57,507 nucleotides of DNA. Source: Aeropyrum sp. (GTDB taxonomy: Archaea > Thermoproteota > Thermoprotei_A > Sulfolobales > Acidilobaceae). Below are positions 19,014 to 29,100 of this stretch, one piece after another. Position numbers and translations under genes: made by a program. Under the pieces are notes generated by a model. That model ran no database searches. It was not told where the DNA came from and saw only the letters and a program-made list of their open reading frames with translations. The stretch spans positions 1 to 57,507 of the forward strand of contig WAKF01000041.1 of assembly GCA_015523465.1 (NCBI GenBank), in the 5' to 3' direction. Positions within the stretch are counted from its first letter, which is position 1. Each line of letters opens with the position of its first letter.

Positions 19014-20141
19014 ACCCGCCCAGCGCAGCAGCGCATTATAAACCTGTATCGCCGGGAGGTTTCAAGGGCTTTCCCACTAGGACGTTGCCATCTAACAGCC
19101 TACAGGGGTGCTGGAGGATTGGTCGAGTGCGTGTTAGTGAAGCCTTCAGACGCTGGAAGAGCTATAAGGGAGTTAAGGAAGAGGGGGCTTCTCGAGGAAG
19201 GCTTTAAGACTTTGAAGACTAACTACGGGGTATTAGTTCCTGTGAGAAGCGGCACAGAGGCTGCGAAGGTGTTAAGTGAAGTTGGAATCGAGGCTTCCGA
19301 GTGTAGAGCAGAGTTCCCTTCCAGACATAGGCGGCCTAGGAGTCTCAAGGAGGCTGGGATCGAGGGGGTATCGGGCTATCACATAGTAGGGGATATAGCA
19401 GTATTTAGTAGGCGGCTTGGAGGACCTCCGCTTGAAGAGTATGAAAGGGCTGCGCGAGTGCTCGTCGAGGAACACTCGAGGCTCAGGTCTGTATGGCTAA
19501 AAGAGGTTACTGAGGGCGAGTTTAGGGTTCAACGGCTCATTCACCTCGCCGGAGAAAAGAGAACTTGGACGATCCACAAGGAGTTCGGCCTCGAGTTTGA
19601 AGTGGACATCGCTAGGGTATACTTTAATCCTCGGCTGGGAGGGGAGCATAGGAGGATTGCAGAGGAGACTGGTAATGAAGAGTTGGTACTAGACATGTTT
19701 AGTGGCGTCGGCGGCTTCTCGATACACATCTCGCACCTGAAGAGGGCTAGAGTAGTAGCCTCCGATATAAACCCGGCGGCCGTCTACTACGCTGCGCGCA
19801 ATGTAGCTAGGAATAGGCGTAGGCTTAAGGGGGAGGTAGCAGTCGTCTGGGCTGACGCATCCACACTACCCAGCGTGATGAGAGAGGGTGTATTCGACAG
19901 GATCGTAATGAACCACCCCACAGCGTCAAAATGGTTCGCCTGGGCGGCCTGCAGGCTTGCTCGTAAGGGAGCCATAATCCACTATTACACCCTTACGCTA
20001 AGCTGCCTAGAGGCGGTCGACGAGGCTATATCAGCCTTCTCAAGGTGCTGCGAACCGGAGCCTTTAGAATGCCGTGAGGTCCTAGACTACGCCCCCGGCG
20101 TAGGCATATATCGAGTTAACCTCAAGGTTTCAAGGCGCTAG
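19008..20141 (+). CDS. Trm5/Taw2-family class I SAM-dependent tRNA methyltransferase
   Basis: VYFNPRLGGEHRRIAEETGNEELVLDMFSGVGGFSIHIS...ASDINPAAVYYAARNV...MNHPTASKWF. Confidence 0.85.
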   Translation: MHTRPAQQRIINLYRREVSRAFPLGRCHLTAYRGAGGLVECVLVKPSDAGRAIRELRKRGLLEEGFKTLKTNYGVLVPVRSGTEAAKVLSEVGIEASECRAEFPSRHRRPRSLKEAGIEGVSGYHIVGDIAVFSRRLGGPPLEEYERAARVLVEEHSRLRSVWLKEVTEGEFRVQRLIHLAGEKRTWTIHKEFGLEFEVDIARVYFNPRLGGEHRRIAEETGNEELVLDMFSGVGGFSIHISHLKRARVVASDINPAAVYYAARNVARNRRRLKGEVAVVWADASTLPSVMREGVFDRIVMNHPTASKWFAWAACRLARKGAIIHYYTLTLSCLEAVDEAISAFSRCCEPEPLECREVLDYAPGVGIYRVNLKVSRR

Positions 20142-20178
20142 CCTTCCTTTAAATGGCTACTCTACAGCCTTTTAACGT

Positions 20179-20195
20179 CTTTGAAATATTCAAAG
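20179..20195. promoter_or_regulatory. 17-bp palindrome CTTTGAA-ATA-TTCAAAG upstream of membrane operon
   Basis: Exact inverted repeat between 20141 stop and 20260/20281 start. Confidence 0.45.
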
Positions 20196-20259
20196 AAACG
20201 TGTTGATATTTTAAGGGAGGCTGGAAACCTCATATACAAATTATACTAATTATGAAAAT

Positions 20260-20874
20260 ATGGGTGAGAATGTGGCATTAATGGAGATTATACTTGTCAT
20301 CTCAGGGTTAGCACTTGCAGCTAGCGGGGCTCTAATAGCTTCTAAGAGGTTAGACGCCACCACACTACTATGGAGCCTCGGTGGTGTAGTATTCGCTATA
20401 GTTTCGATACTCTTAGCTGTGGGAGGCACAAAAGTGCTTGAACTAAAATACTCTAGCTTTGTAGGCAGCATTTACCCTGCCTCCCTGGCGCTGGCAGTAG
20501 CCTCCGCCCGCATGAGGTGGTGGAAGTACGTTGCGGCTGCTTACATTATACTACTTGCAGGGATCCTGGTTGGAATAACCTTCAACCTAGAAGCGCTAAA
20601 AGGCGCTTCTCACGGTCTACTGCATGGTACTGCAGGTTTAATCTTAGTCGCACTACCCGCCTATTACTACTACAAGTATAAGACGTCGCCTTGGGTTCTG
20701 GCAGCCTCTCTAGGAGGCCTAACGATATCTGTTGGTGGAGTGGCTCTAGCGCTTGCAGCGGGAGGGGTGGAATGGGCTACTCAACTAGTCTCCGTAGCCC
20801 TCTACCCAGTACTCATATTATCGGCGCTACTATTGGCAGCAGGCTTCTACGCTAGTGAGGGCTTCCGAAGGTGA
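20260..20874 (+). CDS. Polytopic membrane protein, about 6 TM, His-containing
   Basis: Alternating hydrophobic segments; ASHGLLHGTAGLILVALP; start may be ATG 20281. Confidence 0.7.
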   Translation: MGENVALMEIILVISGLALAASGALIASKRLDATTLLWSLGGVVFAIVSILLAVGGTKVLELKYSSFVGSIYPASLALAVASARMRWWKYVAAAYIILLAGILVGITFNLEALKGASHGLLHGTAGLILVALPAYYYYKYKTSPWVLAASLGGLTISVGGVALALAAGGVEWATQLVSVALYPVLILSALLLAAGFYASEGFRR

Positions 20875-22259
20875 CGGCCATGAAGAGGGGTAACAGGACC
20901 TCGTTGATACATGGATTAGCAGCTCTAACCATAGCGGCCATACTGCTAGGATGGGGCTCCCTACTGTCACCGCCACTGAAGCCTCTAAGAGACGCTATAG
21001 GGCTAGGAGAGCTTGAAGGCTCTAGGCTCGTGGACGGGAAGTTCGAAATCATTAATCCGAGCGTGGAGGCAGGCTTCGAATACCTGGGTAGGGTAGCCCA
21101 CTACTATCACGCCCTCTTCGTAACACTATTGTATGGGACTCTAGCGCTACTTTCAGCCGCCTATCCCAGAGCATTAAGAAACTGGGATATAGTGCTCAAG
21201 CTTGCTGGAGTAGGTACTGTTATGACCGTTGCAGGGGCAATCCTCTACGCCTACGTGAGCCACGAACCCCAGTGGCACGGCCTATTCATAGGTGGGCTTG
21301 CTGTTATGTTTGCTGCAGGGGTATTAGCTGTCATTGAGGCTAGGCCTTCAAAGCCCCTGGAATGGGCGGCCCTTACATGCGGTGTTCTACTATTGATAGG
21401 TGGTATAATTGGGGGCTATGTGGGAGCCCACTACATGTCAGACAACGACTCCTACGAGTTTAGGAAGGCTGTAGTCGACTCGAGATTTGACCCAGACCTA
21501 GCGGAGGAGAACGAGCTTTGGAGGGCTTGGACGGGTCATCAGCACGCTATGATAGCTACTTCGCTCGCCCTAGCCTTTGTAGCCCTTGCAGGCTTCATGG
21601 AGTTTAGGGAGGGTAGGCTAAGCAGGATCCTGCAGTGGCTTATAGCTCCTTCCACAGCGATCATGTCGTTGGCAAGCTACTCGGTGTGGCTTGTAGGAGG
21701 TAGGGCTCACCTGATAATAACTCCGGCGGCTCTTACACTAATAACTTCGACCACCGCTCTCTCCCTTATAGCTAGGGGCGGAAACCCCTTCACAATACAG
21801 GGAGCTATCACTTGGGCTGCAAGGCTAGGCAACACCTTCATTTGGCTCTTCGTGGCGGCGCCCGGCGCAATCACAGCTATGAGCCTTAGGAAGCCCACAG
21901 TATTCTTTGACCCTGCATTCAGGGACCCGGCATGGGACTGGGCCGAGCTAGCGTTCAACATAGGTCACTGGCACTACCTACTGCTTGCTTGGGGTGTGGC
22001 TATGATAGTAGCCGCCTCCCAACTAGTAGGAGGAAAGATGGGGTTAGCATCTATATGGCTATCAGTGGTAGGCACGCTAGCAGCAGGGCTGGGCTATGTG
22101 CTCTATTTCGCTACAGCCGAGCCCGAGCCTTATTCGCTAAATCCCTACTCTAACCTGTGGATAAAGGTTATGGTGGAGCCAGGCCTAGTAGCTGTGGGGC
22201 TAGCTCTCATACTAGTATATTATGGCGTGGCGAGGAAAGTGTTTAAAAAGGAGACTTAA
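20871..22259 (+). CDS. Polytopic membrane protein, divergent heme-copper-oxidase-like candidate
   Basis: Many TM helices with His clusters: HYYHALFVTLLYG, HEPQWHGLFIGG, GHQHAMIATS, FNIGHWHYLLLAWGVAM. Confidence 0.55.
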   Translation: MTAMKRGNRTSLIHGLAALTIAAILLGWGSLLSPPLKPLRDAIGLGELEGSRLVDGKFEIINPSVEAGFEYLGRVAHYYHALFVTLLYGTLALLSAAYPRALRNWDIVLKLAGVGTVMTVAGAILYAYVSHEPQWHGLFIGGLAVMFAAGVLAVIEARPSKPLEWAALTCGVLLLIGGIIGGYVGAHYMSDNDSYEFRKAVVDSRFDPDLAEENELWRAWTGHQHAMIATSLALAFVALAGFMEFREGRLSRILQWLIAPSTAIMSLASYSVWLVGGRAHLIITPAALTLITSTTALSLIARGGNPFTIQGAITWAARLGNTFIWLFVAAPGAITAMSLRKPTVFFDPAFRDPAWDWAELAFNIGHWHYLLLAWGVAMIVAASQLVGGKMGLASIWLSVVGTLAAGLGYVLYFATAEPEPYSLNPYSNLWIKVMVEPGLVAVGLALILVYYGVARKVFKKET

Positions 22260-22275
22260 GGCTTTTAGGGAAGGG

Positions 22276-23439
22276 TTAGTCAACCTCTTTTTCCTCACCC
22301 TTAACTATGGGCTTGTAGCCCATCTCCACCTCCTTAAACCTGTCTTTCAGCTTCTTAAGGACCTCGGGTAGCGTCGTGTACTCCATCTCCTCAGGACCTA
22401 GCCTGTGGGGCATGAAAGGCCCATGCCTCCTAATGTAGTCTGTTATGAGCTGGGCAAGCCTCCTAGTCTCGTCGAAGGCAGGGTCGTCGAATAAGTCTGC
22501 AGGGCCTACTAGCCTCCCTTTCCTTATCTGGAAGCCCAGAGCTATTACCCTTGGCGGCCCGTCGAACCTTGTGACCTTGGAGTCTCTGAGCCCTACAGGC
22601 ATTAAGGGGCCGTGATGGCTTCCCCTCATCCAGCCCGCAACTAGATGGGGGAAGCTAAAGGCTTCGAGGACTTCGCCCACAGCAGGGAACCCGCTCTGAG
22701 CCCTTACTACCATTACCGGGTCATCCTTGCCCACATACCTCCCGGCTATGAGGCTCAGTCTCTCACTACTAACAACAGCAGCTATCTCCCTATCCTTCTT
22801 CCTATAAACACGCTTGATCACATATCTACCCGGAGTCCCTATGAGAGCTAGTATGTCGTACATCTCCTCTGGAGCTTTTAGCTCGACAGCCTTACCCTCG
22901 AACACGTCGAGGACTTCGAATATGAAGCCGTCGTGGAGCCGAGGATCAATAACAAGGCCAGCAGTGTTGAAGGGGTCTGCGAAGATCCTGAAGAGGGGCA
23001 GGTTGAAGGCTCCAGGCTCTGTCTTGTCAGCCATAAACACTATCACGGGCTCAGAAGGCCTCTCAACAAACTCCATCTCAGCGACTCCAGGCCCGAGACC
23101 TCGCACGTTACCGCTGAAGGCATCGCTGAGTAGGTCCTGCCCAGCAGCATATAGCCCTAGCTCCTTCGCAACCTTAGTTGCTTCTTGGAAGGCATTCCAC
23201 GCGAGCTCGTGTATCTCGGGATTGTCAACTCCTTTGAAGTGAGTCATTATAAGCTGTAAGTCGTCACCCGCGTTGGTTACATAGAAGTCTGCTATCAGAC
23301 CCTTCTTCTTAGCCTCAGCCAGGACCCTGCTAGCCGCTAATATGGTGTCAGGGTGCACCCTATGATGGCCTGCAAGGCTCCCTATATCAGCCTTTATCAC
23401 GCTGATGGTAGTCTTCTCAGCAGCCTCCTCGGCTGACAA
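22276..23439 (-). CDS. fbp: Fructose-1,6-bisphosphate aldolase/phosphatase
   Basis: ISVIKADIGSLAGHHRVHPDTI...VTNAGDDLQLIMTHFKG...FDGPPRVIALGFQI. Confidence 0.97.
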   Translation of the reverse strand: MSAEEAAEKTTISVIKADIGSLAGHHRVHPDTILAASRVLAEAKKKGLIADFYVTNAGDDLQLIMTHFKGVDNPEIHELAWNAFQEATKVAKELGLYAAGQDLLSDAFSGNVRGLGPGVAEMEFVERPSEPVIVFMADKTEPGAFNLPLFRIFADPFNTAGLVIDPRLHDGFIFEVLDVFEGKAVELKAPEEMYDILALIGTPGRYVIKRVYRKKDREIAAVVSSERLSLIAGRYVGKDDPVMVVRAQSGFPAVGEVLEAFSFPHLVAGWMRGSHHGPLMPVGLRDSKVTRFDGPPRVIALGFQIRKGRLVGPADLFDDPAFDETRRLAQLITDYIRRHGPFMPHRLGPEEMEYTTLPEVLKKLKDRFKEVEMGYKPIVKGEEKEVD

Positions 23440-23611
23440 GGCTCTCAGCCCGCTTCACTAATCCATACTTGAGGGCGGGAGGAATTCAAATCTTCTGGTC
23501 CGGACTTATGGCAGTAGCCCAGTATTACTCAGCCTTTAACCCGGTATAACCCTCCCATAAAGAACCACTATTAACCCCCTCTACACTTAGTGCTTAAGTG
23601 ATAAAAGTGTT

Positions 23612-24166
23612 ATGGGCGAGTTGAAAACAAGGGCTGCCCTGGTGTGGAGAGTCTCCGACAAAACCCGCTTCAGGAAGTCCTCACGCCTCCACAGGTTAGT
23701 CCAAGTTAGAGTGGCAGAGTGGCTAGATTCTCTCGGGTTTGACGTGTACCTCGAGGAGCCCCTGGAAGGTGACTTAGTGGCTGACGTCTACGCGGAGAGC
23801 CCCTGGGCAACTTTAATAGTGGAAGTCGAGACGGGCTTCGTAGCCCCTGGCAGCTTGGAGAGGGCTGAGGAGTACCTGGCTGGAAAAGCCTTAGCTAAGG
23901 CTTCGAGGTACTCGCCATATGCTGACTTATTTGCTGTGGCTACTCCATCCTACATAAAGATCCCGATACCACCGGAACTCTATAAGTCGGGGGGTGAAGC
24001 CGCGCTCATGGGGTATTTGAGGCGCTTCGCCTCCCTAGCCGGGAGTAGCTTAGGAGTGACTGTGAGGATAGACGCTTTACTCGAGGTCTCCCTTGCTCGG
24101 AGGGAGGTGGTTGTTAACCCCATCTCGAGCAGGGGGAAGATGCTCCTAGACTCGGTCTTCCTATGA
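23612..24166 (+). CDS. PD-(D/E)XK nuclease-like hypothetical protein
   Basis: LHRLVQVRVAEWLDSLGFDVYLEEPLEGDLVADVYAESPWATLIVEVETG (E, D, ExE arrangement). Confidence 0.55.
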   Translation: MGELKTRAALVWRVSDKTRFRKSSRLHRLVQVRVAEWLDSLGFDVYLEEPLEGDLVADVYAESPWATLIVEVETGFVAPGSLERAEEYLAGKALAKASRYSPYADLFAVATPSYIKIPIPPELYKSGGEAALMGYLRRFASLAGSSLGVTVRIDALLEVSLARREVVVNPISSRGKMLLDSVFL

Positions 24167-24188
24167 CCCATTAACTGTGTGGAAGGTC

Positions 24189-26033
24189 CTAGGCTGCGTA
24201 GTAGAGCTTCCTAGTCCTCTGTAGTCTATCCAGGTAACTTCCCTCCTTGTTGATCCTAGGCCTCCCAGTCTCCTCGTCCTTCCTAACGGTAACACCCAGC
24301 TCCATTAGCAGCCTGTTCATACCCCTCTTAGACGGCTGGGGAGTGTGTACGTGACCTCTCACCCCAGGCTCTCCCAGGACTAGCATTACCTTGTCGCTCA
24401 CATAGTCTAGTATCATGAGGTCATGCTCTACTACGAAAGCTGTGGCGCCGCGAGTTTCAACGATCCTTCTAATTATCTTGGCTACGTTAACTCTCTCCTC
24501 CACATCTAGGTACGCGCTAGGCTCGTCTATGAGGTAGAGGTCGGCTTCCCTGCTCAAGGCTGCTGCGATAGCCACTTTCTGAAGCTCTCCGCCGCTAAGC
24601 GTGTTAACCCTCCTATCAACAAGCTTGTCCAACCCAAGCTTCTTCACAAGTTCTAGGTAAAGCCACGAGCCAGGAACTAGGCTTTCGGGGTTTGCTTTCT
24701 TAAGGGCCTCGGCCACGGTAACCTTGGGTAGGCTCTCGGGGCTTATGTACTGGGGTTTATAGCTAACCCGCACTTCGCCATAGCTAAACACGCTACCTTC
24801 TCTAGGCTTCACTAACCCTGCTAGCACCTTGATGAATGTCGTCTTGCCAATGCCATTAGGACCGGCAACCCCAATAACCTCGCCAGCATAAACCTCGCCC
24901 TCTTCAGCCTCTAGCGTGAAGCCGTCTAGGGCCACACGAAGTCTAGTCCACCCTGCAAGCTTCCTCGGGGCCTGGGCCCTAGACTCAGGCGCCTCGCCCT
25001 CCCCCTTCCTAAACCGGATAGGCTCCTTCCTGAGCCTCACGTTCTCCGCTGGTAAGTAGCCTTCGAGGAATATGTTTATGGCCTCCCTACTGCTATAGGG
25101 TTTGGAGACGATGCCATAGGCTCCGGGCTCCCCGTAGAGGATGTGGATGACGTCGCTAAGGTAGTCTAATACTGCTAAGTCGTGCTCGACGACGATAATA
25201 TATTTGCCCGGCTTGGAGGCCCGCGATATAAGCCTTGCAACCCTGATCCTCTCCCTCACATCCAGATAGCTGCTAGGCTCGTCGAACACGTACACATTGG
25301 CGTCCTTACTTAGCACAGCTACTACTAGGAGCTTCTGGAGCTCGCCCCCACTCAAATGCCTAACATCACGCTCCATTACCTTATCAAGACCGACCTCCCT
25401 AGCTAATTCTAGAGCCTCCCCAGTCTCATCGGCTCTCTTAAGAAGCTCCCTAACAGTACCCTTGACCCTCCGGGGTACAACCTCAACATACTGGATTTTG
25501 TGGGCAACCCTGAGCTTACCGTCAACGAGCTTCTTGAAATAGGATTGTAGCTCGCTACCCCTAAACCTCCTTAATATCTCATCCCAGCCTGGAGGCTCGC
25601 CTTCAACCCTACCCAGGTTAGGCTTAACCTCGCCCGCCAATATCCTTATGGCCGTAGTCTTTCCCGTACCGTTCTTCCCAAGAAGCCCCACGATCATCCC
25701 ATCCTTAGGCACAGGAAGCCTGTAGAGCTTGAACCCGTTAACCCCATACCTGTGCACAGCCTCCTCTTCAAGCTCTGAGGGAAGGTTTACTATAAAAATC
25801 GCGTCGAAGGGGCATGCCTTAACGCAGAGCCCGCAGCCTATGCAAGTGTCCTCGTATATTACTGGTTTCGAGCGTAGCTGGATGTTCGCTTCTATAGCAA
25901 TTCCACTGCCACTCTTATTGATGGGGCATACCGATATACACTCATAGTTACACTTTTTAGGCTTACATGTTTCATAGTCGATTACCGCTAACCTCACTCT
26001 AGCCTCTGGCAATATGATACACCCCATCAACAC
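24189..26033 (-). CDS. abce1: Ribosome recycling ATPase ABCE1 (Rli1)
   Basis: Two Fe-S clusters (CKPKKCNYECISVCPINKSG; CIGCGLCVKACPFDAI) and twin ABC domains. Confidence 0.98.
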   Translation of the reverse strand: MLMGCIILPEARVRLAVIDYETCKPKKCNYECISVCPINKSGSGIAIEANIQLRSKPVIYEDTCIGCGLCVKACPFDAIFIVNLPSELEEEAVHRYGVNGFKLYRLPVPKDGMIVGLLGKNGTGKTTAIRILAGEVKPNLGRVEGEPPGWDEILRRFRGSELQSYFKKLVDGKLRVAHKIQYVEVVPRRVKGTVRELLKRADETGEALELAREVGLDKVMERDVRHLSGGELQKLLVVAVLSKDANVYVFDEPSSYLDVRERIRVARLISRASKPGKYIIVVEHDLAVLDYLSDVIHILYGEPGAYGIVSKPYSSREAINIFLEGYLPAENVRLRKEPIRFRKGEGEAPESRAQAPRKLAGWTRLRVALDGFTLEAEEGEVYAGEVIGVAGPNGIGKTTFIKVLAGLVKPREGSVFSYGEVRVSYKPQYISPESLPKVTVAEALKKANPESLVPGSWLYLELVKKLGLDKLVDRRVNTLSGGELQKVAIAAALSREADLYLIDEPSAYLDVEERVNVAKIIRRIVETRGATAFVVEHDLMILDYVSDKVMLVLGEPGVRGHVHTPQPSKRGMNRLLMELGVTVRKDEETGRPRINKEGSYLDRLQRTRKLYYAA

Positions 26034-26098
26034 GCAAATTAGGTCATTGAAAGGTAAAAGGGGTTTATAGGAAAATAGCGAGGCTTCTTACGTATGTC

Positions 26099-26821
26099 CT
26101 AGCTATAATCGAACTCATAGGATTCTCCAGGATTTAAGATTACCACCTTTGTGGGGAGACACTTATCCTCTACCCGCTTCTTGAAGTCTTCAGGCTTCCC
26201 ATAGAGCACGGGGAAGGTTCCGTAGTGCATTGGTATCGCTACTAGCGGTCTGACAAGCTCCACAGCCTTGGCAGCCTCAACGGGATCCATGGTGAAGTGG
26301 CCTCCAATAGGTAGGAGGGCTATGTGGGGCTTGTAGATCTCGCCGACAAGCCTCATGTCCATCGTTACGCCAGTATCGCCTGCATGGTACACTCTTCCTT
26401 CCTTACCGATTACTACGACGCCTGCTGCAACGCCCACGCCACTATGAGTTGCGGGGGTGAATGCTACCTTCAAGCCTAAGTCCTGGAGGTTAACAGGTCC
26501 CCCGATATTAGCCCCTATCACCCTTCCAGCGTTGAACAGCTCGTCCTTAGAGGTCCCTAGCTTTTTAGCAAGCTCTCCAGCGATCATATCTGCAACTTCA
26601 TAGACTGCGACGAGCCTAGCGTTGGGGTTGCCAGCTAGTATCTCGACAGAGTCTCCTACATGGTCAAAGTGGCTGTGAGTAACTAGGACTAGGTCAACGT
26701 CCTTCACGTCGGAAGGCTTCACAGGGCTCTTAGGGTTTGTAAGCCAAGGGTCTATAAGGACCTTTCTATCGTCTATAACTAGCTCGAAAGCTGCATGTCC
26801 GTAATAGGTTAGCTTCGCCAC
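26099..26821 (-). CDS. UPF0173-type metal-dependent hydrolase (MBL fold)
   Basis: YYGHAAFELVIDDRKVLIDPWLTNPKSP...THSHFDHVGD...YHAGDTGV. Confidence 0.92.
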   Translation of the reverse strand: MAKLTYYGHAAFELVIDDRKVLIDPWLTNPKSPVKPSDVKDVDLVLVTHSHFDHVGDSVEILAGNPNARLVAVYEVADMIAGELAKKLGTSKDELFNAGRVIGANIGGPVNLQDLGLKVAFTPATHSGVGVAAGVVVIGKEGRVYHAGDTGVTMDMRLVGEIYKPHIALLPIGGHFTMDPVEAAKAVELVRPLVAIPMHYGTFPVLYGKPEDFKKRVEDKCLPTKVVILNPGESYEFDYS

Positions 26822-26944
26822 GGGAAACTCACCTCCGCATCCATCTAGTCCTCCATACTGTAGCGGCCTCAGGGGCTTTATCTAACCGTCCCTCGGTAGG
26901 TCTAAGTCGGGAAGTACCTTGAAAGGACTCTTAGCCGCCTGAAG

Positions 26945-27865
26945 TTACGACTCAGTTATAACGTAGACCCTATCCCTGCCTATGTAGAATGTGTGCTCTG
27001 CCTGAGATACAAGGCCCCTTCCAGCCTCAACTAGCACGGGGTAAGCGTGGAAGGCTCCCTTAGCTACAAGGTTTAAAGTAGCCTTTTCTAGGTCCTCAGG
27101 GGGAGCCACGTCTATTAGCCATCTCAGGGTGAAGGGCATTGTCTTAAACCTTTCCTCCACAGTAGATATCAGCTTATCTTCAATGCTTGTCAAGGGCATT
27201 CTAGGCTTCCTACCCTTATAAGAAAATATGTTGACTACTCTATGCTCCACGACCATACCTCTCCCATCAGTCATGAAGGGCTCTATAGCTACTATAAGGC
27301 CCGGCGTCAGCTTCCTGATCCACGAGGTCCTATCTGCGTAGTTAGGTATAGTCAACCCTGCGTGTATGACATAGCGGCCTATAGAGTGTCCTGAAAGGTT
27401 CTTTATGGGTCTGAATCCTCTCCTTCTCGCCACCTGCTCTATAGTCCTACCTATATCGTAAAGCCTTACGCCGGGCTTTAGAAGCCTCATTACGGCTTCT
27501 AGCGCCTCTAACGCAGCATCTACGAGCCTTTGGGACCTCTCGTCTAACGCGACGCTCACTGCAGTATCAGCTATATATCCATCAACCGCAGCTCCAACGT
27601 CTAGCTTCACTATACCCTCTTCTGGTATGAAACAGTCGTCTCGAAGCCCTGGAGTGTAGTGCGCTGCAACCTCATTTATAGATATGTTGCAAGGGAAAGC
27701 TGGTTGCGCTCCGAGGCTTCTAATATATTCTTCTACGGCTTCGCACACCCTCCTACAACTCTCCCCGGGCTTTACCAGGCTAGCACCGTATCCTCTAGCC
27801 TTTGCAGCAACCCTACCAGCCTCAACTAGTTGACGTGGAGGCTCATCGAGAGCCAACGGAAACAC
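26945..27865 (-). CDS. map: Methionine aminopeptidase (type II)
   Basis: FPCNISINEVAAHYTPG...VKLDVGAAVDGYIADTAVSV...LSGHSIGRYVIHAGLTIPN. Confidence 0.95.
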   Translation of the reverse strand: MFPLALDEPPRQLVEAGRVAAKARGYGASLVKPGESCRRVCEAVEEYIRSLGAQPAFPCNISINEVAAHYTPGLRDDCFIPEEGIVKLDVGAAVDGYIADTAVSVALDERSQRLVDAALEALEAVMRLLKPGVRLYDIGRTIEQVARRRGFRPIKNLSGHSIGRYVIHAGLTIPNYADRTSWIRKLTPGLIVAIEPFMTDGRGMVVEHRVVNIFSYKGRKPRMPLTSIEDKLISTVEERFKTMPFTLRWLIDVAPPEDLEKATLNLVAKGAFHAYPVLVEAGRGLVSQAEHTFYIGRDRVYVITES

Positions 27866-27981
27866 CCACCCAGCCCTCTAACCCCCCTAATAAGCCTTGA
27901 GAAGCTTTATCTAAGCCTATAACCTTCTAAGAGGCTTTTTTAGCCCGAACACCCCTACCTCATAATCTGGCGGGCGTTGTC

Positions 27982-29100
27982 ATGCCTCAAGACACTAGTA
28001 CCCTCCCCCAGTGGATATCGGCTATAAGCCAACTACTCCTACTGCTCTTCTTCATAGCTATATTCGCGGGGGCCAACCAGAGATTACAAATCTACCTGTG
28101 GAGCCGCGATATAAAGTCTAAGCTGGGAATACTTGAGGGCATGGTGGGAGAGGCTAGGAGGAAGACGCTGCAGAGGATGGTGTCCCAGGGGGCTCGTGAC
28201 CCCGAGAAACTGCTCGACCGCGTCATGGAGTTCTTCGTTATAATGCCTGTCGATATAGAGCCAGTAGACATAATAAGGAGGCTTGAGCACCTTATAAACG
28301 TGAGGGAGAGGAGGCTTAAGAGCGAGTTTGAGAGGGCCCTCCCCGACGCCAATCCTGTGGAGAGGAGTAAGATAGAAACTGCGGCCGAGATAACCTCTGC
28401 TCTCAACTTTATATATAAGCTTGTGAGGCACCTCCTAATCCAGGGTGAAAAGGGGAGAAACTGGATCCTCATAATGCAGCTTCAGCTCATAATGCCGCAG
28501 CTAATGAAGATAGCCGATGCCTATAGGAGGGCTCTCAACGACTTCCTCAAGGGCGTCCCCATCGGGGATTCTGCAGGCCCGATGGTGGCTCTCAGGCTAG
28601 CAGGTCCTACGGCAGAATGGAGGAGGATAGAAGAAGAGACTGTCTATACCGAGGTTGAATTCGAGGGCCGCAGACTATTCCTGATCAAGGCTGAAGGGCC
28701 TGGGAGCAGTGTGGGGAAGCCCGGCAAGGCTACAGAGACTCTAGTGGAAAGGCTAGTCAAGGAGGGTAGAAAGCCCAAGCTAATAGTTACTGTCGACGCC
28801 GCCCTGAAGCTTGAGGGCGAAGAGACAGGCGCTGTAGCTGAGGGTGTCGGAGCGGCTATAGGCGATATCGGGCCGGAGAAGATAAGGTTTGAAAGGATAG
28901 CTGCGAAGTACGGTATACCGCTTAGGGCTGTAATAGTGAAGATGGGGCTTGAAGAGGCTATACTGGCTATGTCCGAAAAGCTTGTAAAGGGGGTTGAGAA
29001 GGCTGTTGAGATGGTGAAGGACGTTATAAGGAGGGAAACAAAGCCTGGCGATACTGTGGTTGTGGTGGGGATAGGTAATACTGTGGGGGTGGGGCAATAG
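27982..29100 (+). CDS. DUF1512-family membrane-anchored protein
   Basis: N-terminal TM then PQLMKIADAYRRALNDFLKGVPIGDSAGPMVA...; match to this archaeal family is from memory. Confidence 0.7.
   Translation: MPQDTSTLPQWISAISQLLLLLFFIAIFAGANQRLQIYLWSRDIKSKLGILEGMVGEARRKTLQRMVSQGARDPEKLLDRVMEFFVIMPVDIEPVDIIRRLEHLINVRERRLKSEFERALPDANPVERSKIETAAEITSALNFIYKLVRHLLIQGEKGRNWILIMQLQLIMPQLMKIADAYRRALNDFLKGVPIGDSAGPMVALRLAGPTAEWRRIEEETVYTEVEFEGRRLFLIKAEGPGSSVGKPGKATETLVERLVKEGRKPKLIVTVDAALKLEGEETGAVAEGVGAAIGDIGPEKIRFERIAAKYGIPLRAVIVKMGLEEAILAMSEKLVKGVEKAVEMVKDVIRRETKPGDTVVVVGIGNTVGVGQ

Noticed and set aside
23470-23505. T-loop-like ATTCAAATC
   Set aside because: Flanks do not form a 5-bp T stem and the upstream 70 nt lie partly in fbp.
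27913-27937. AAGCCT-N13-AGGCTT followed by T-run as intrinsic terminator
   Set aside because: Located between divergent genes, where a terminator is not expected; arms only 6 bp with a long loop.
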